A stretch of DNA of 6,158 nucleotides from the NCBI GenBank assembly GCA_964390645.1, contig CAYMLL010000391.1:1-6158 (forward strand). The letters run 5' to 3'. This document shows positions 1 through 6,103 of the stretch, piece by piece; the stretch's first letter is position 1; each line of letters starts with the position of its first letter. A program made the position numbers and the translations under genes. Below the pieces are notes generated by a model. The model was not told the DNA's origin and did not search any database. It saw nothing but the letters and a program-made list of their open reading frames with translations. The stretch comes from CAYMLL01 sp964390645. GTDB lineage: Bacteria; Planctomycetota; UBA8108.

Positions 1-3000
1 CGAGCGTCTCACCGGCGGGATCCTGGCCGAGTTCCGGATAGGGAGCCGGCGGGACCGGTCCATTCCGGTAGAGGTAGTCGAGCAAGTAGACGATGTCGGT
101 GACATCGAGCGACTCGCTGTCATCCACGTCAGCCGCGTCCTCGCACTGCAGGGTCTGACCGGCGAAGAGACCGAAGGCGATCTTCGTCGGATCACTGATG
201 TCGAGCCGTCCATCCCGGTTAGCATCACCGCGCAGGAACTCCGGAGGCGGCGGCAGGTACGTGAACGGCAGCGTGTTCGACTCCCGCCCGTCGGTGTTTC
301 GCACCGTGACGTCGACCGAGCCGAGGCCGCTCGGCAATACCACCGTCAGCGAGTCCGGCTGCGGACCGAACTCGTCGTACTCGACGTTCGACCCCCGGCG
401 CGCGCCAAAGAAGACGTCGATCCCGTTGTGAAACCCGACACCGCGGATGGTGACCCGATCGCCGGGCAGACCCTCGTCGGGGTCGATCGTGCCGATCTGG
501 GGAGCCGCCCATCCGACGCTGCTGGTGATGGTGATGGAGTCGGTACCGACGATATTGCCCTCGCTGTCAAAGGCGATCAGATCGATTTCGTTCTCGCCGC
601 CGTCGACCTCGACCGTGGCCGCCCAGGTCGACTCGGAAACCCAGCGCACCTCCAGAGACTCGAGGTTCGCCACGATCGTGTGGACGTCGACCCAGCCACG
701 CCCTCTCAGCGTCGTCGACGTCTCGTCGATCGTCAGAGGGTTGCCGTTGTTGGTCGTGATGGAGAACGTGATCCGTGCCGGGATCTGGTCCCGGAGCCTC
801 CCGATGCGGGAGTTGATGAACGAGCGTATGGAGCTCGAGCTGCTCACTCCGTCCGCGCCTACCGCCGCCGTGTTGCGGTCGAGGTACTTTTGCACCATCT
901 CGCCGACCGTCCAGAACCCCGGCCTTCCCCCGACGCCGTTGACCATCTCGTTCAAGATGCCCTTGTACATACGGCGGTACTGCGGCCGCTCGAGGATCCT
1001 GGCCATGCGACTCTCCCCGTCCGGGTAGATCCGTGCGCCGGCGTTGGCCCAGCTGTGGTCCAGGTCCCACGGCAGCAGCTTCCAGCGCCCTTCGATCGGA
1101 GCGTAGTAGACATAGGCGTTCTGCCCGTTGCCGATGCCGATCGTGTCCCAATCGTCGTGCGCGCAGCGGGCGGCGTAGACGCGCAGGAACTGCTCGACGT
1201 CCATGATGTCGGGAAGGTCGTTATCGAGCACGCTGCTGCTGCCGTTCATCGTCTGGATCAGCGTCCGTAGCGGTGCGAAGTTGTCCTCGAGCTCACGCGT
1301 ACGCGGATTGAAGTTCCAGCGGTAGTTCGCCTTGCTCGTGCCACGGTCTGCGTAGCTAGCCCACGAAGGATTGAAGTTGCTCACGGAGTCGTTGAAGATG
1401 AGCTTGGCCGTGATCTTCATCGCGTAGCCGTCCGAGTCGTCGGGCCACCAGAGATTCAGGTAGCTCTGGTCGATCGGCTCGAGCTGATCCATGGTGAAGG
1501 TGCCGCCATTGGTCTGCAGCCGACCGAACGCAGTCAGACTCTTCGGACACGTGACGCTGGAGGTGGAGTTCTTCCAGACAGCGTAGTAGGCCGCCTTCTC
1601 GCGCTGCTGGCTACCGTACTTCGTCAGGTTGATCTTGTTGCGTTGACGATAGCGCCGGTCCTTGTTGAACTTCACGCGGTACATCCGCGGATTCGCCGGC
1701 CGGTGCCAGGGACTTCCACGCCAGCGCGTCCCGACGTTGTAGTAGACCTTGCTGTCGTTCATGACGAACGTGGCGTTCAGAAGGTGGTTGGAGTGGATCC
1801 GGCGAGAGCCCAGGACGCTCCAGGTGGCATCGTCCATCACCAGGCGCTTCGCGACGCCGCGTGCCGTGAACGGGGAAGAGTGCATGTAGACGAGAGGCCG
1901 ATCGGTGGTCTCCCTCGGAAAGAAGCCATCCCTTCCGGCGGCGTCCCTGGCCTCGATGTAGAACCCGACCTTCGAGCCCGAGCTCTGCGCCGGAATCCTG
2001 CCGGCGAAGACTCCGTCACCCGCGTCTCCGTCGTTGTGCTCGCCGTCGTCGAACATCTCGCGGGCGGCATAGGCGCCCGTGCCGACGTGGTATCGCGCCA
2101 AGACGCGAGTGACGCCGTCCGCATCGGAGACCCGCGCGGTGACCCAAGGCTCGACGCCTGCTGAGGGAACCGCCGGCGAGTGGCTCACCAGGTCGATCAC
2201 CGGGCCCTGATTGGGAACGGAGATGCTGTTCCGGGCGCCCGGGGTGCCGATGTTCGACGGGATGTCGAGCCAGCGCGTGTGCTGGAACTGGGGAGGCTGG
2301 TTGTAGCCGCTGATGTAGAGCAGGTTGCCACCGGCGATCCAGCGAGCGGCGTAGCGTACGGTGTACGTGCCCGATGACATGCGTGGCGATGTCTCACGCT
2401 CGATGCGGTTAGCCCGCGTGTCACCCTTGCTGGAAGCCAGGACGTGGAGGCTCGCGTTGCCCGTGAACGCGTCAGATGTCGTGCGCCGGGAGTCGATGTG
2501 AGTCCCCTCGATGATCCAGCCGGAGGTGTTCGACTCGAAGTCCCCGTTGGGGACGAACTGGGTATTACCACGGGTAACGCGGATGGAGTCGATCAGACAC
2601 TCCCCGGCCTGAAGCAGGCGGATCTGGAACTCCGACTCGCTCTGTGACGAGTAGCCGATACTGAACTGGACCTCCTCCCAGCTCGACTTGTCCGACTCGT
2701 CACTGTCGCCCCAGGCGGCTGCCACCGAGTTGTCGTTGCGTGCATCGATGAGCTCGAGGCTGGAGCCGCCGCCGTCAGCGTACCGGGTCCAGTAGCCCCC
2801 GTCGTAGTAGTGGACCTCGTCGACGACGTTCCCCACGCTGTCGACGACTCGAAGCACCTCGTCGCGGTCGCTCAACGAGCCCTGCCAGGGGCCGAGCACC
2901 CCGCGAATGCCGTGCGCGTTCTGCAGGGACTCCGGGTCCTGGGCCACGACCAGGTACTCGCCCGCGGCGACGACGGTGCCCGCCGGAAAGACGAAGGAGA

Positions 3001-4720
3001 CACCGCGGTTGATCCGGAAGCCGCCGATATCCAGGGCCTCCGCCCCCCTGTTGAAGAGCTCGACGTACTCGAGCGTCGGGTGTTCCCTGGGAGGATGGAA
3101 CATGATCTCGTTGATCACGAGGTCCTCGATCAGGGCAGCCTGGTTGGCGGCTCCCGGGGTCGGATTGCTGGAGACGGAGAACCGTCCGGTGCCGTCGGGA
3201 ACGCGAGCGTCCGAGTAGCCGTCGAGCGACGGGTCCTGATCCGGCGAGTTCTCGAAGACGGCCGCATCGACGACCTGCGACAGATCGGGCCGTGTGAGAA
3301 ACAGGCTCAGGTCCGCGCCATCGAAGGCCAGACCGCTGGCCGTCTCGGTGATGACCAGGAAGCCGCCCGCGAGGATGCTGCTGGCTGCGGGCAGCTCGTA
3401 GCCGTCCAGCGCGGCTCGGTTCCGGCTCAGCCAGAAGCCGCCCAGGTCGACCGTCGAGTCGGACGTGTTGTGAAGCTCGACCCAGCGCTCTCCGGCAGTG
3501 CGCGCCAGGCACTCGTTGATGATCACCGGGACCGGAACTCCGCCGCCGGCGGGAGTGATCACCTCCACACCGACGATCTGCGCATCGAAGCTGATGTCGG
3601 AGCTGGTCAAGTTGGCCTGGTGAATCTCGACCGCGAAGGTGTTGATGCCGTTCACCAGCAGCGAGGAGGCGAGGCCCATGCCGTTGAAGGTGGACTCGTC
3701 ACCACCGCCGATCGCGCCGTTGGCGAACGTGTCGAAGGCGATGTCTCCATTCGGCATGTTCTCGCGGCCGATCTCGGTGCCGTTGATGTAGACGACGGCG
3801 CCGTCGTCCCCGACGATGCGGACCTCGCGACTTTCGAAAGCCTCCCTGTCCACGATCTCGAAAGTGGCACGGAAGTAGTACGTGGTCCGCTTGTTGTTGG
3901 CGTTCCCGCCGAACGAGAGCTCCGTCGCCTCGTCCCCGTCGCCGTAGCCGAGTTGCGCCCGCCCGCTGTCCCACGAGGCGTCGTTGAAATCGGGCTCACG
4001 CCACGCCGTGCCGAGGTCGCTGCCACTGTCATTGTACTTCCAGACGGATCCCGCGGAGAAAATCTCCGTCTCGCGCACCGTCACCTCCTCGAAGTCCGAC
4101 AGGCCGGGTGTGCCACCCTTCACCTCGCTGAAGGTCCAGTTGTCATTGTTGCCGGGATCCGAGGCGTGGGCATCCTTCAGCACGAGCGAGTGGCCCGTGC
4201 CGTCGGCCTCGGCGGGCCACTGGTTGCGATCAGCGTAGCTCACCGCGAACACCGGTCCACCGGCGAAGATGTCGATCGAGATCCTCTCGCCATCATTGTC
4301 GAGCCGCCCGATGAAGTTGCCGATGGTGTTCGTGATACCGTATTTCGCGCGCACCGCATCCTCGTCGGCACAGACCACGAGGTGAGATCTTCCCTCCAGA
4401 TAGGTGTCGGGTGGGAACGTGAAGAAAACCCCGTTGGAGAACCTGTATCCCGAGAGGTCGACGACGGTCGGATCCTCGTTGTAAATCTCGATCCACTCGA
4501 GGTTGCAGCCGCCACACCCCGACTCGTCGGTGAAGGACGGGTTGTACATGATCTCGCTGATGGTCAGCGCCCCGACGGACCCGGGGAGAGCCATCGCGAG
4601 GACCATCGCATGAACCATCGCGAGGACCATTCCAGAGGTCCTTGAAAAGACCGACTCTACGGCGGCCGCGACAGACGACCCGACCGGCCGTACAAGGATC
4701 AACTGGGCCAAGGACCTCAT
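1..4720 (-). CDS. Secreted multidomain CotH protein with lamin-tail, TIG and dockerin domains (3' end outside window)
   Basis: The frame is open for 1573 codons from the ATG at 4720 to the left edge; the stop is missing. Seen in the translation: signal peptide 1-51 (cleavage likely after Val-Gly-Ala51); LTD1 about 52-208 ('LTISEIMYNP', later 'GGTPG'); a jelly-roll sandwich 213-387 ('FNDASWDSG', 'GDDGAVVYING'); LTD2 396-527 ('VIINECLA', 'PTPGAAN'); LTD3 from 533 ('LVINEIMFHP', 'EYVELFN') with a carbohydrate-binding-like insert about 682-820 and a closing 'IGTPGARN' at 824-831; an Ig-like domain 838-930; CotH about 950-1310; a beta-sandwich to 1400; TIG 1405-1488 ('IDPDEGLPGDRVTIRGVGF'); dockerin from 1495. 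CotH marks are 'RWRGSPW' near 999 and 'WKLLPWDLDHSW' at 1213-1224, whose Asp1219 and Asp1221 match the family's metal-binding motif. Dockerin loops are Asp1499-Asn1501-Asp1503-Asp1510 and Asp1531-Asp1533-Ser1535-Asp1542. CotH proteins have a protein-kinase-like fold (the Bacillus spore-coat member phosphorylates coat proteins); LTD and TIG are extracellular beta-sandwiches. A surface or secreted role is inferred; the substrate is unknown. Probably only a few codons are missing. Confidence 0.93.
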   Translation of the reverse strand, partial: MRSLAQLILVRPVGSSVAAAVESVFSRTSGMVLAMVHAMVLAMALPGSVGALTISEIMYNPSFTDESGCGGCNLEWIEIYNEDPTVVDLSGYRFSNGVFFTFPPDTYLEGRSHLVVCADEDAVRAKYGITNTIGNFIGRLDNDGERISIDIFAGGPVFAVSYADRNQWPAEADGTGHSLVLKDAHASDPGNNDNWTFSEVKGGTPGLSDFEEVTVRETEIFSAGSVWKYNDSGSDLGTAWREPDFNDASWDSGRAQLGYGDGDEATELSFGGNANNKRTTYYFRATFEIVDREAFESREVRIVGDDGAVVYINGTEIGRENMPNGDIAFDTFANGAIGGGDESTFNGMGLASSLLVNGINTFAVEIHQANLTSSDISFDAQIVGVEVITPAGGGVPVPVIINECLARTAGERWVELHNTSDSTVDLGGFWLSRNRAALDGYELPAASSILAGGFLVITETASGLAFDGADLSLFLTRPDLSQVVDAAVFENSPDQDPSLDGYSDARVPDGTGRFSVSSNPTPGAANQAALIEDLVINEIMFHPPREHPTLEYVELFNRGAEALDIGGFRINRGVSFVFPAGTVVAAGEYLVVAQDPESLQNAHGIRGVLGPWQGSLSDRDEVLRVVDSVGNVVDEVHYYDGGYWTRYADGGGSSLELIDARNDNSVAAAWGDSDESDKSSWEEVQFSIGYSSQSESEFQIRLLQAGECLIDSIRVTRGNTQFVPNGDFESNTSGWIIEGTHIDSRRTTSDAFTGNASLHVLASSKGDTRANRIERETSPRMSSGTYTVRYAARWIAGGNLLYISGYNQPPQFQHTRWLDIPSNIGTPGARNSISVPNQGPVIDLVSHSPAVPSAGVEPWVTARVSDADGVTRVLARYHVGTGAYAAREMFDDGEHNDGDAGDGVFAGRIPAQSSGSKVGFYIEARDAAGRDGFFPRETTDRPLVYMHSSPFTARGVAKRLVMDDATWSVLGSRRIHSNHLLNATFVMNDSKVYYNVGTRWRGSPWHRPANPRMYRVKFNKDRRYRQRNKINLTKYGSQQREKAAYYAVWKNSTSSVTCPKSLTAFGRLQTNGGTFTMDQLEPIDQSYLNLWWPDDSDGYAMKITAKLIFNDSVSNFNPSWASYADRGTSKANYRWNFNPRTRELEDNFAPLRTLIQTMNGSSSVLDNDLPDIMDVEQFLRVYAARCAHDDWDTIGIGNGQNAYVYYAPIEGRWKLLPWDLDHSWANAGARIYPDGESRMARILERPQYRRMYKGILNEMVNGVGGRPGFWTVGEMVQKYLDRNTAAVGADGVSSSSSIRSFINSRIGRLRDQIPARITFSITTNNGNPLTIDETSTTLRGRGWVDVHTIVANLESLEVRWVSESTWAATVEVDGGENEIDLIAFDSEGNIVGTDSITITSSVGWAAPQIGTIDPDEGLPGDRVTIRGVGFHNGIDVFFGARRGSNVEYDEFGPQPDSLTVVLPSGLGSVDVTVRNTDGRESNTLPFTYLPPPPEFLRGDANRDGRLDISDPTKIAFGLFAGQTLQCEDAADVDDSESLDVTDIVYLLDYLYRNGPVPPAPYPELGQDPAGETL
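4583..4630 (-). repeat. 12-nt tandem repeats coding the signal-peptide hydrophobic core
   Basis: On the coding strand four consecutive 12-nt units read ATGGTCCTCGCG, ATGGTTCATGCG, ATGGTCCTCGCG and ATGGCTCTCCCC, giving MVLA, MVHA, MVLA and MALP (residues 31-46). Units 1 and 3 are identical; with flanking bases this is an exact 16-bp direct repeat (4591-4606 and 4615-4630 on the plus strand). The array coincides with the hydrophobic core of the export signal and keeps the frame, so gain or loss of a unit would only lengthen or shorten that core. Confidence 0.85.
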
Positions 4721-4725
4721 GACAT

Positions 4726-4730
4726 CCTCC
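4726..4730 (-). promoter_or_regulatory. Ribosome binding site of the CotH gene
   Basis: GGAGG reads on the minus strand five bases before the ATG at 4718-4720. This supports the most upstream start. A second Met in frame (residue 31, ATG at 4628-4630) also has a purine motif, AAGGA at 4639-4643, eight bases upstream, so a shorter product that begins directly at the hydrophobic core of the signal peptide cannot be excluded. The upstream start is preferred because its motif is stronger and because it supplies the Arg residues (2, 11 and 27) normally found ahead of a signal-peptide core. Confidence 0.7.
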
Positions 4731-5086
4731 GGGAGTCTTCGACTCGCCCTTCGGGGACGACGGAACAGATGAGCCTTCCCGACTTCCACGGGACGGCACG
4801 AATCCACGTTACGGGCTCGGAAAGACCGATGCCAGATCGGTTTCGCAAACCGAGAGTTCGCCGTGACTCGCGCCTGCCTCGAGCCTCACCCGTCCACCGA
4901 GTAACCAGGGGCCGGCAGCGAGCGGGCCCGGAGGAGACAAGATACGGCCACCGGGATCTTGCGCCCGGGACGCCTTCAGCGCCCGTGTGCCCGAGGTCAC
5001 CGACCGTGAATGGCACCAGGACACGGCCACGTTCGGGTTCGATCCATGCTCCGCTCGCCGATGGCTTCAAGCGTACCCCGAAACAC

Positions 5087-5118
5087 GCGCAGCCTGACGG
5101 GATCGCGTCAGGCTGCGC
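5087..5118. repeat. 13-bp perfect inverted repeat (strong hairpin)
   Basis: Arms GCGCAGCCTGACG (5087-5099) and CGTCAGGCTGCGC (5106-5118) are perfect reverse complements around the six-base loop GGATCG. In RNA this would be a very stable stem on either strand. No T-run follows on either side, so it is not a standard intrinsic terminator, and it sits between two divergent genes where no terminator is needed. It could act as a 5'-leader structure, a protein-binding palindrome, a factor-assisted terminator of a lost gene, or a small repetitive palindromic element. Confidence 0.85.
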
Positions 5119-5224
5119 CCACCACTCACCGCGCCGCGCCAACTGGTGAGCATCGCGGCGCTGGAATTCGAGCAGCGACTGAATTCAAAAGTGGTACCGT
5201 TCGTGGGGACTGGTCACGACCGCC

Positions 5225-5230
5225 AAAGGA
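5225..5230 (+). promoter_or_regulatory. Ribosome binding site of the small membrane-protein gene
   Basis: AAAGGA, continuing into GAG, precedes the ATG at 5239-5241 with normal spacing. This decides the start: the same frame is open upstream to a GTG at 5146, but that codon has no purine-rich motif and the extra 31 residues are polar and unlike the rest. Confidence 0.75.
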
Positions 5231-5238
5231 GAAACCCG

Positions 5239-5505
5239 ATGCAAGAAAATGACCACAAACCTGTTATCACGATTGCGACCGTAGCTGAGGTCATCGGCGG
5301 GATCTTCTGCTTCGCGGGAGTCTTCATCGGCCTCGCGCTAATCGACACGGGTCATCTTCAGGGCGTTACTGGAGTTGCTATGGGGCTGTCGAGCACCCTT
5401 CCGACCCTGGTTGGAGGGCTGTTGCTGTTTTTCGCGGGGCGAATACTGCGAGCAGTGGTCGACAATTCCAACGCATCAGCCGGGCTGCTCTCGAAGGAGC
5501 ACTGA
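5239..5505 (+). CDS. Small membrane protein with two predicted transmembrane segments, function unknown
   Basis: The 88-residue product starts MQENDHKPV and ends LLSKEH. Two hydrophobic stretches, about residues 10-35 (Gly, Phe, Ile and Ala rich, one Cys at 24) and 52-70 ('LVGGLLLFFAG'), are joined by a short polar turn (DTGHLQG). Arg69 and Arg72 follow the second stretch, suggesting that both ends are cytoplasmic with the turn outside. I do not recognise a family. It has no enzymatic motif and no partner gene beside it. Codon use is less GC-biased than in the CotH gene (CAA, GAA, AAT, AAA, CTA, ATA, GTA all occur), which fits acquired DNA beside the integrase remnant, though a gene this short is weak evidence. 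It is transcribed away from the CotH gene. Downstream, an interrupted stem at 5516-5547 (GCTTG/CAAGC and CGGCG/CGCCG) lacks a T-tract and is a poor terminator candidate. Confidence 0.7.
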   Translation: MQENDHKPVITIATVAEVIGGIFCFAGVFIGLALIDTGHLQGVTGVAMGLSSTLPTLVGGLLLFFAGRILRAVVDNSNASAGLLSKEH

Positions 5506-5678
5506 GCCGATGGTTGCTTGTCGGCGTCAGGGTCGCCGGCCGCAAGCCACGTCTCGATCCTCACGCCGAGCGCGTCATCGCTGACGTCGCCGAGATCCTC
5601 GCGGAGCATGACGACGAAGTCCATGGGAGGCTGGATCGGGTCGTCGACTGGGTTCAGGTAAACGAGGAGTCCAGGCAT
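5358..5678 (-). CDS. Doubtful 106-residue ORF
   Basis: The ATG at 5678 is preceded on the minus strand by CGGAGA at a good distance, and the first 50 residues (MPGLLVYLNPVDDP..., 'FVVMLREDLGDVSDDALG') look protein-like. Against it, the last 49 codons run antisense through the better-supported membrane-protein gene, and that tail is low in hydrophobic structure. The opposite strand at 5514-5705 is also open for 63 codons in phase with it, rich in Asp, Glu, Arg and Val, starting at a TTG with no ribosome binding site. At most one of the two is real; I recognise neither. It may be decayed coding DNA belonging to the element that left the integrase remnant. Confidence 0.2.
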   Translation of the reverse strand: MPGLLVYLNPVDDPIQPPMDFVVMLREDLGDVSDDALGVRIETWLAAGDPDADKQPSAQCSFESSPADALELSTTARSIRPAKNSNSPPTRVGRVLDSPIATPVTP

Positions 5679-5991
5679 GGCGGTCTCCGTCGGATCTACC
5701 TGTGAACGCACTCGTGCTGACTCGCCGCCCGTGATTCGGGCCGCACCAGTCCCCTGGCCGAAAACCGCCGGCGCCTGAAGCTATCGAACCCCGCGAGCTC
5801 CCGCTCGGACTGACATGGAGACTTGGATCCACTCTCGGGGGCAGGTCACACTCAGCGACGAGCTGGCGATACCTGGCCCGGCTCTCTTTCGTTCCGAAAC
5901 GCCCGAACCAGTGGCGGCGCTCACCGATCTCGACAAACGCCTGATCCGGTCGATTCCGGTGTCGTCGGCGTCGGTACTTCGGCGTCTTCAT
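5575..5991 (-). pseudogene. Remnant of a tyrosine integrase/recombinase: N-terminal arm-binding part only
   Basis: The reading frame is 138 codons, ATG at 5991. Residues 3-48 (TPKYR..., 'QAFVEIGERRHWFGRFGT', 'ESRARYRQLVAE') match from memory the start of the planctomycete integrase family, where a PKYRLHK-type motif, a QAVV strand, a Y/W-L/F-G-x-x-G turn and ESRAEYxRLIAEW come in this order. This part normally binds arm-type DNA sites. After Glu48 (position about 5848) the family pattern ends: the rest is Ser, Gly, Arg and Pro rich, and none of the three minus-strand frames shows the core-binding or catalytic domain (Arg, His-x-x-Arg, Tyr). A complete enzyme would be roughly 300-400 residues. 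Hence it is a truncated gene, broken by deletion or rearrangement. It lies 112 bp beyond the 3' end of the tRNA-Arg gene and reads away from it, as expected for an integrase gene at an attachment site. Confidence 0.6.
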
Positions 5992-6103
5992 GGCGGCCTC
6001 GTTCTCCCTGCATACGGTAGGTGCATACGGGAAACGGCCGCTCTCCCGAGCCCGACGGAGGCTCCGGAGGTATCCTATCTTCAGGATTCGGCGAGGGTTG
6101 AAA
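5992..6103. other. Spacer between integrase remnant and tRNA-Arg 3' end
   Basis: No gene is supported here. A plus-strand frame (5815-6126) crosses it but runs into the tRNA and antisense through the integrase remnant. Besides the 9-bp direct repeats there is a short inverted repeat ATCCT-atcttc-AGGAT at 6072-6087, 17 bp after the tRNA CCA end on the minus strand. It is too weak, and lacks a T-run, to be called a terminator of the tRNA transcript. Confidence 0.5.
6009..6030. repeat. Two 9-bp direct repeats between the tRNA and the integrase remnant
   Basis: TGCATACGG occurs at 6009-6017 and again at 6022-6030, separated by TAGG, so the period is 13 bp. The pair lies 18 bp upstream of the integrase start and 73 bp from the tRNA CCA end. 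Short direct repeats at this place are typical of arm-type integrase or excisionase binding sites, but this assignment is inference from position alone. Confidence 0.55.

Larger units (their letters stand above)
4721..5238. other. Divergent intergenic region between the CotH gene and the small membrane-protein gene
   Basis: No convincing gene lies in these 518 bases. Both strands are open for over 120 codons, but the translations are rich in Arg, Pro, Gly and Ser, show no domain and overlap each other fully. One minus-strand frame (5142 to 4717) stops on a TGA overlapping the CotH ATG; its composition looks random. Visible structure is a 6-bp inverted repeat ACCGAT-gccag-ATCGGT at 4826-4842, the 13-bp hairpin at 5087-5118, and two GAATTC palindromes 17 bp apart (5164-5169 and 5181-5186). 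Promoters for both divergent genes must lie here, but I see no convincing -35/-10 pair. Confidence 0.6.

Noticed and set aside
428..1270. 280-codon plus-strand open frame
   Set aside because: Antisense shadow of the CotH, TIG and intervening part of the large gene, with the same composition bias.
2775..3512. 245-codon minus-strand open frame
   Set aside because: Overlaps the large minus-strand gene in another frame; Arg and Gly rich with no recognisable domain.
2810..4645. 611-codon plus-strand open frame
   Set aside because: It is fully antisense to the CotH gene. Its Val, Asp, Arg, Glu and Ala rich translation is what the complement of GC-ending codons gives; no domain or ribosome binding site.
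5026..5060. tRNA-like GGTTCGATCC T-loop motif
   Set aside because: The bases on either side do not form a five-base-pair T stem, and no anticodon arm or acceptor stem is found around it.
4717..5142. 141-codon minus-strand frame whose stop overlaps the CotH start codon
   Set aside because: The overlap suggested translational coupling, but the product has random composition, no ribosome binding site I could identify, and spans the hairpin.
5516..5547. Possible terminator after the small membrane-protein gene
   Set aside because: Two 5-bp stem pieces interrupted by unequal bulges and no following T-run; too weak to annotate separately.
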